DNA of 14,812 bases from JBEVMS01 sp040508515 (lineage in GTDB: Bacteria; Pseudomonadota; Gammaproteobacteria; Xanthomonadales; Rhodanobacteraceae): the NCBI GenBank assembly GCA_040508515.1, contig JBEVMS010000244.1, positions 1 to 14,812 on the forward strand, in the 5' to 3' direction. Made by a program: the position numbers and the translations under genes. Of this stretch, positions 14,170-14,812 are shown piece by piece. Within the stretch, counting starts at the first letter, position 1; each line of letters starts with the position of its first letter. The notes beneath the pieces were generated by a model. It was not told the DNA's origin and ran no database searches. It worked only from the letters and a program-made list of their open reading frames with translations.

Positions 14170-14812
14170 CCGATGCTGATGCGGATGCCGGCGGCGCGCA
14201 AATGGACGTCCAAATCGCGAAGCCGTTCGGCCGGCACGTCGATGAACACCATGTTGGTGTACTGGCCCAACAGGCGCACGCCGGGCAGTGTACCCAGGCC
14301 TTCGGCCAAGCGTTGTGCGCGGGCGTGGTCGTCAGCCAGACGCGCCACGTGATGGTCCAGCGCGTAGAGGCAGGCGGCGGCCAGCAGGCCGGCCTGACGC
14401 CAGCCGCCGCCGGTGACTTTGCGCCAGCGCCGGGCCTTCTCGATCAGCGCCCGCGAACCGACCAGCACCGAACCGACCGGCGCGCCCAGACCCTTGGACA
14501 GACACACCGAAACGCTGTCGAACGATTCGGCGATGCTGCGCGCCGACACCCCGCTGGCCACCGCCGCGTTGTACAACCGCGCGCCATCCAGATGCAGCGC
14601 CAGGCCGTGCGCGCGCGCCAGATCATGCGCCGCGTGCAGGTACGTCTGCGGCAGCACGCGGCCGTGCCAGGTATTTTCCAATGTCAGCAGGCGGGTGCGC
14701 GCGAAGTGCGGATCGACCGGCTTGATCGCCGCGACGATGCGCTCCAGCGGCAAGCTGCCGTCCTCGGCGTGCATGATCGGTTGCGGCTGGATCGAGCCGA
14801 GCACCGCCGCAC
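14070..14812 (-). CDS. ltaE: Low-specificity L-threonine aldolase, partial (N-terminus outside window)
   Basis: A PLP-dependent fold type I enzyme that splits L-threonine and L-allo-threonine into glycine and acetaldehyde. The window holds the C-terminal ~247 residues; the frame stays open to the last base, reading AAVLGSIQPQPI at the edge, as in E. coli LtaE, so the GTG at 14804-14802 is internal and not a start. Recognisable parts are HFARTRLLTLENTWHGRVLP, the cofactor aspartate in ALHLDGARLYNA, and the PLP lysine in CLSKGLGAPVGSVLVG (AAG at 14495-14493), followed by RRWRKVTGGGWRQAGLLAAA and the C-terminal RLVTHLDIDDDGVERVIAAF. It ends GFFARG with TGA. Its last 100 bases are overlapped antisense by the accessory gene's open frame. 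The body shows no damage. Confidence 0.95.
   Translation of the reverse strand, partial: AAVLGSIQPQPIMHAEDGSLPLERIVAAIKPVDPHFARTRLLTLENTWHGRVLPQTYLHAAHDLARAHGLALHLDGARLYNAAVASGVSARSIAESFDSVSVCLSKGLGAPVGSVLVGSRALIEKARRWRKVTGGGWRQAGLLAAACLYALDHHVARLADDHARAQRLAEGLGTLPGVRLLGQYTNMVFIDVPAERLRDLDVHLRAAGIRISIGYLPTLRLVTHLDIDDDGVERVIAAFRGFFARG

Noticed and set aside
14802..14804. GTG near the window end as the start of the aldolase
   Set aside because: The frame stays open to the window edge and the residues there align with internal LtaE sequence (AAVLGSIQPQPI), so the gene simply continues outside.

Overview
The window is GC-rich chromosomal DNA of a gammaproteobacterium, most likely of the Lysobacterales (Xanthomonadales), with Rhodanobacteraceae-like genera such as Rhodanobacter, Dyella or Frateuria the best guess. 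The reasons are the long single-chain PurL, the xerD-dsbC gene pair, the strong GC bias at third codon positions, and a copy of the hairpin-rich dispersed repeat familiar from this order. The assignment is from recognition, not from a search.

Layout. Positions 53-2361 (+) hold a two-gene operon: a CstA-type peptide/pyruvate transporter and its YbdD/YjiX-type small partner, joined by an ATGA stop/start overlap. After about 330 bases without a gene comes a DUF2127 membrane protein (2689-3195, +). It converges with and slightly overlaps an EamA-type drug/metabolite exporter (3183-4094, -), which follows a family 2 glycosyltransferase (4113-5030, -) in a short operon. A 364-base gap (5031-5394) contains a 12-bp inverted repeat just past purL and a coding-like peptide tail that may be a gene remnant. 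purL (5395-9255, -) encodes the large formylglycinamidine ribonucleotide synthase of purine synthesis. dsbC (9392-10162, -) lies downstream of xerD (10256-11185, -), as in the E. coli xerD-dsbC-recJ order. An RDD-family membrane protein (11247-11750, +) is divergent from xerD, and an intracellular polyhydroxyalkanoate depolymerase (11844-13097, +) follows, with its Cys-Asp-His triad intact.

The accessory part is 13141-14069. A multi-hairpin repeat (about 13195-13430) is followed by a distinctly AT-richer stretch carrying one gene (13588-14169, +) that I do not recognise by family. It has a four-helix look and an R-x4-H motif typical of HEPN domains. Its reading frame runs into the 3' end of the convergent threonine aldolase gene (14070-14812, -, cut by the window end), which suggests that it arrived by insertion and lost its own stop codon.

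The rest is ordinary housekeeping DNA. The best candidate for something undescribed is the lone HEPN-like gene in its small island. No complete mobile element, CRISPR array, tRNA or rRNA is visible. No partner antitoxin or defence operon is visible either, so a new system is not demonstrated.
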